Assembly: GCA_963643985.1 (NCBI GenBank)
Contig: CAVINP010000039.1
Coordinates: forward strand, 1-17,704
Length of the DNA stretch: 17,704 nt
Direction: 5' to 3'
DNA from: SFTH01 sp963643985
GTDB taxonomy: Bacteria; Bacillota; Clostridia; Christensenellales; Aristaeellaceae
In this document: positions 15,206-17,704 of the stretch, in pieces
How positions within the stretch are numbered: the stretch's first letter is position 1
Layout: each line of letters opens with the position of its first letter
Translations under genes and position numbers: made by a program
The notes under the pieces: generated by a model
What the model was told of the DNA's origin: nothing
The model's database searches: none
The model's input: only the letters and a program-made list of their open reading frames with translations

Positions 15206-16668
15206 TGGCACTGAATCTGATGTTGCAGGGAACGATGTCCAACGTGGGCAAAAGTCTGCTCACCGCAGGGCTTTGCCGCATACTGCGACAGGACGGCTAT
15301 CGCGTCGCGCCGTTTAAGAGCCAGAATATGGCACTGAATTCCTTCATCACCGTGGACGGCGGCGAGATGGGGCGTGCGCAGGTCGTTCAGGCGGAGGCGT
15401 GCGGCATTGCGCCCGATGTGCGCATGAACCCTATTTTGCTCAAGCCCACGACGGACGTGGGCAGTCAGGTTATTGTCGCGGGTCAGGTGCAGGGCAATAT
15501 GCGCGCGATGGAATACTACGCGCATAAGCGCGAGTATATTCCCGCCATCATGGAAGCCTACAACAGCCTTGCAAGTGAATACGATGTGATACTGATCGAG
15601 GGCGCGGGCAGTCCGGCAGAGATCAATCTCAGGCAGGATGACATCGTCAATATGGGTCTGGCGGAGATGGTCGATGCGCCGGTGTTGCTGATCGGCGACA
15701 TCGATCGCGGCGGCGTATTTGCCCAGCTCTACGGCACGATTGCATTGCTGCAAACTGCGGAGCGCGCGCGCATCAAGGGCACGATCATCAACAAATTTCG
15801 CGGAGATCGCGCCATACTGGAACCGGGGCTGGTTATGCTGCATAATCTCTGCCATGTGCCGGTGGCGGGCGTGATTCCCTATGCCCATGTCGACATCGAC
15901 GATGAAGACAGCCTCAGCGAACGCTTTACGCGGGATACGCAGAGAAAGCTGATCGACATCGCGGTCATACGTCTGCCGCGCATTTCCAATTTTACGGATT
16001 TCTCGCCCTTCGAGCACTACGAAAATGTCTCCCTGCGCTATATTGACCGCGTGGCGGATCTGCACGATGCCGACATGGTCATACTGCCGGGCACAAAGAG
16101 CACGATTTCGGACCTGCTCTGGCTGCGCCAAAGCGGCTTGGAAACTGCCATCTGCAAAATGGCGGCGCAGGGAACGTTGATATTCGGTATCTGCGGCGGC
16201 TATCAGATGCTGGGCAGATCAATCTCGGATCCGCAGGGCGTGGAAGCGTCAGGTCTCAGCGAAATTCGCGGACTTGACCTGCTGCCCGTTCAGACCGTAT
16301 TTCACGGCAGCAAGGTGCAGTCACAGGTGTCGGGCGAATTTTCCGGCATCGTCGGTATGCTGGAAGCACTCAACGGTCTGCACTACGAGGGCTATGAAAT
16401 TCACATGGGGCGCAGCGACAAGCCCCTGCCGGCACTGTGCGGCAGCGGTCACGTCTACGGCAGCTATGTGCATGGCCTCTTCGATGCAAACGGCATCTGC
16501 GACGCAGTATTGCAGGCGCTCTGCAGACAAAAGGGCATCGACCCCGAGGGCCTGCACGCGTTTGATATGAACCAATACAAGCAGCAGCAATACGACAAAC
16601 TCGCCGACATCGTTCGCAGCGGCATGGATATGCGCTTGGTGTATCGCATTTTGCGGCGGGAGGGTTAA
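15205..16668 (+). CDS. cbiP: Adenosylcobyric acid synthase
   Basis: CbiP amidates the b, d, e and g side chains of adenosylcobyrinate a,c-diamide, using glutamine and ATP. The 487-residue protein has the ATPase half, with LMLQGTMSNVGKSLLTAGL (P-loop to Lys16-Ser17) and PFKSQNMALNS, and a class I amidotransferase half, with Cys330 in GICGGYQMLG and His423 in YVHGLF. IEGAGSPAEINL and LIGDIDRGGVFAQL are strong CbiP signatures. Two tandem ATGs exist at 15202 and 15205. I prefer 15205, because the GGAGG at 15193-15197 is then 7 bases away instead of 4 and the N-terminus matches the family. It is the last gene of the operon. Confidence 0.96.
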   Translation: MALNLMLQGTMSNVGKSLLTAGLCRILRQDGYRVAPFKSQNMALNSFITVDGGEMGRAQVVQAEACGIAPDVRMNPILLKPTTDVGSQVIVAGQVQGNMRAMEYYAHKREYIPAIMEAYNSLASEYDVILIEGAGSPAEINLRQDDIVNMGLAEMVDAPVLLIGDIDRGGVFAQLYGTIALLQTAERARIKGTIINKFRGDRAILEPGLVMLHNLCHVPVAGVIPYAHVDIDDEDSLSERFTRDTQRKLIDIAVIRLPRISNFTDFSPFEHYENVSLRYIDRVADLHDADMVILPGTKSTISDLLWLRQSGLETAICKMAAQGTLIFGICGGYQMLGRSISDPQGVEASGLSEIRGLDLLPVQTVFHGSKVQSQVSGEFSGIVGMLEALNGLHYEGYEIHMGRSDKPLPALCGSGHVYGSYVHGLFDANGICDAVLQALCRQKGIDPEGLHAFDMNQYKQQQYDKLADIVRSGMDMRLVYRILRREG

Positions 16669-16711
16669 GGCACCACCGCACAATTCGGCGGCGACGCTGA
16701 AGGTGCCTTTT
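16667..16711 (+). terminator. Intrinsic terminator at the end of the cobalamin operon
   Basis: AAGGCACC (16667-16674), starting within the cbiP stop codon, pairs perfectly with GGTGCCTT (16702-16709), and the T run ends at 16711. CCGC at 16676-16679 can pair with GCGG at 16688-16691 as an inner stem. The T tract is short (four), so some read-through is possible. Confidence 0.75.
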
Positions 16712-16827
16712 GCCCATCTACTTCTTACAGGAATCTCGATTTACCTCCGGTAAACCTTCGATTTCTGCAGTTGTAGGTGGATACATCCGGATTGTTCGCG
16801 AATTGCTTGTGTAGTGTTTGTGAAATA
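16712..16827. other. Gap between convergent transcripts, no gene seen
   Basis: This stretch lies between the operon terminator and the minus-strand terminator. The only structure I see is a short perfect palindrome TTTACC-TCC-GGTAAA at about 16740-16754, flanked by two copies of TCGATTT. The minus-strand reading frame continues through here from the kinase remnant to a stop at 16718, but this part resembles no family I recognise. Confidence 0.4.
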
Positions 16828-16866
16828 TTAAAAAGAAACCGCCACGCGCTTTTGCGCTCGACGGCT
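16828..16866 (-). terminator. Minus-strand intrinsic terminator after the kinase remnant
   Basis: On the minus strand, CCGTCGAGCGC, an AAAA loop and GCGCGTGGCGG form a stem with one A-G mismatch and two G-U pairs, followed by TTTCTTTTT. The open frame of the kinase remnant passes straight through this hairpin, which supports the view that the kinase 3' end was deleted up to the terminator. Confidence 0.75.
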
Positions 16867-16867
16867 G

Positions 16868-17123
16868 TAAAGATATTCTTTTATCCGGCGTGATGTTCTG
16901 CCTTTTCGGCTTATTGAGGTTTAAGATGTTGCTGATGAGGTCGGGCAGGTGGCGGGAGGACTGGCAGATCGTGTCCACATATTCGCGCTGGGTGTCGGTC
17001 AGGTTCTCCATGCGCAGCAGATCCGCGTTATTCCGGATGACGGCCGGCGGTGTTTTGATCTCATGCGATACATTGGAGAAAAAATCCGTTTTTCAGCGTT
17101 TCGGTGCTGCCGAGTTCCCTCAC
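16868..17123 (-). pseudogene. Decayed sensor histidine kinase (H-box region only)
   Basis: The remnant starts at a GTG (17121-17123) sharing one base with the stop of the upstream membrane gene. It reads VRELGSTETLKN, then after a one-base shift DFFSNVSHEIKTP, the H-box of a HisKA domain with the phospho-acceptor His codon at 17063-17065. The second helix of the dimerisation domain follows, ending LISNILNLNK. The frames join only if one of the two C bases at 17086-17087 is ignored, so this is a frameshift. After about residue 85 the likeness to kinases stops and the frame runs into a terminator hairpin. The whole HATPase domain (N, G1 and G2 boxes) is missing, so it cannot be an active kinase. 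A sequencing error could explain the frameshift but not the missing domain. Confidence 0.85.
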
Positions 17124-17704
17124 TATGCTGTTTCCTCCGTTCGGATTTCTTTTATGGCGCGGCAGAGCATATAGACCGCGATGCAGAGAATGATCGTGCA
17201 AACCCCGCCGCCGGTGGCTTCGGACATGACGACGCGGAACCGTTCGCTGTCACTGCCGCCGAACTGCGCGAGCATCGCCGTTTCCGGCGCCGGCATGGAC
17301 ACCAATGCGGCTGCCGGTTGCAGCACTTTGGCCGCCGACATCACGGGGCTACGGTATTTACGATACTTTATCACGTTGATGGTGGCGGCGGTGATGTTAT
17401 AAAAGGCATACATCGCCATAACGTAAATGAGATATCCGGCATAATGGAAGCCCTCATTCTCCTGCACGACAAGGATCACCACGCCGGTCAGTGCAAGGCT
17501 CATCACCAGCAGCAGAGCGCCGCACAGGCGGCAACGCTTCCATTCCAAACGCATATCAGCGCCATAGTTGCTGCCTGTCGAACTGCGCAGCAACGTGAAG
17601 CGTATCGATGCCAGCAGAAAGTAGTAAACGCCCAGCGCTGCGAACCACACGGAGCGGTAGTAAAGGCCGAGGGTAAATTTTGCGGCAGCGTAGAGTACAT
17701 TTAG
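17123..17704 (-). CDS. Multi-span membrane protein of unknown function (C-terminal part)
   Basis: The frame is open to the right edge, so the 193 residues seen are the C-terminal part; the N-terminus lies outside the window. I see four to five membrane segments (around SVWFAALGVYYFLLASI, LCGALLLVMSLALTGVVILV, YAGYLIYVMAMYAFYNIT and TIILCIAVYMLCRAI) with basic loops such as NVIKYRKYRSP between them. It looks like a conserved Clostridia membrane protein that I cannot name or assign a function. It ends in a TAG that shares its G with the GTG of the kinase remnant, so it may once have been the sensing partner of that kinase. The segment AAALVSMPAPETAMLA contains two prolines and a Glu, unusual inside a helix and a possible sign of decay. 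An internal GTG at 17650 gives a shorter reading, but no ribosome binding site supports it. Confidence 0.65.
   Translation of the reverse strand, partial: LNVLYAAAKFTLGLYYRSVWFAALGVYYFLLASIRFTLLRSSTGSNYGADMRLEWKRCRLCGALLLVMSLALTGVVILVVQENEGFHYAGYLIYVMAMYAFYNITAATINVIKYRKYRSPVMSAAKVLQPAAALVSMPAPETAMLAQFGGSDSERFRVVMSEATGGGVCTIILCIAVYMLCRAIKEIRTEETA

Noticed and set aside
15127..16131. A 334-codon minus-strand frame opposite cbiP (and a similar one at 13490-14485 opposite cbiB and cobD)
   Set aside because: The plus-strand products have full catalytic motifs; these antisense frames have no recognisable domain or ribosome binding site.
16718..17011. A 97-codon minus-strand frame as an intact small gene
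   Set aside because: Its first part is the middle of a kinase dimerisation domain and it reads through a terminator hairpin, so it is a fragment of the pseudogene.
16949..17704. A 251-codon plus-strand frame at the right end
   Set aside because: It is rich in His, Arg and Gln with no recognisable fold, while the opposite strand gives a clear membrane protein and a histidine kinase H-box.
1..17704. Search for CRISPR arrays, tRNA or rRNA genes, insertion sequences and attachment sites
   Set aside because: Reading both strands I saw no regular spaced repeats, no tRNA-like cloverleaf with CCA end, no transposase or integrase and no flanking repeats.

Overview
The window carries one long anaerobic (cobalt-early) cobalamin biosynthesis operon on the plus strand, with two unrelated minus-strand loci at its edges. 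The gene repertoire, cobalamin riboswitch, strong Shine-Dalgarno sites, TTG/GTG starts, Gram-positive-style signal peptides and a moderately GC-rich composition (judged by eye) point to an anaerobic Firmicute, probably a Clostridia member; the species cannot be read from the sequence.

Left edge (1-681): the 5' part of a phosphoserine-phosphatase-like HAD gene reads leftward off the window. Divergent promoters follow, one for that gene and one near-consensus promoter for the operon. A cobalamin riboswitch (about 367-522) comes next, then an intrinsic terminator at 614-650 that probably forms its OFF state.

First part of the operon (682-5615), a capture and import module: a CbiK-type sirohydrochlorin cobaltochelatase with a signal peptide and an extra N-terminal helical segment; a secreted protein with two related beta-rich domains; a BtuF/FhuD-like binding protein; a BtuC/FecCD permease; and a BtuD/FecE ATPase. 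The chelatase and the two-domain protein are predicted to lie outside the membrane, which is odd for a step whose substrate is made in the cytosol.

Second part (5627-16668), corrin ring synthesis: cbiA, cbiC, cbiD, cbiF, cbiG, cbiH, a three-domain cbiJ-cbiE-cbiT fusion, cbiB, cobD and cbiP. Most junctions are overlaps or gaps of a few bases, so the set is probably translated in a coupled way. An intrinsic terminator starts in the cbiP stop codon. Together these genes cover nearly every step from sirohydrochlorin to adenosylcobinamide (phosphate). The clear gap is cbiL (C20 methylation). The adenosyltransferase and the lower-loop genes (cobU, cobS, cobT, cobC) are also not here.

Right edge (16712-17704): the minus strand holds the end of a multi-span membrane protein gene, then a decayed histidine kinase. 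The kinase keeps its phospho-acceptor H-box but has a one-base frameshift just before it and has lost its ATPase domain. The remnant runs straight into a minus-strand terminator.
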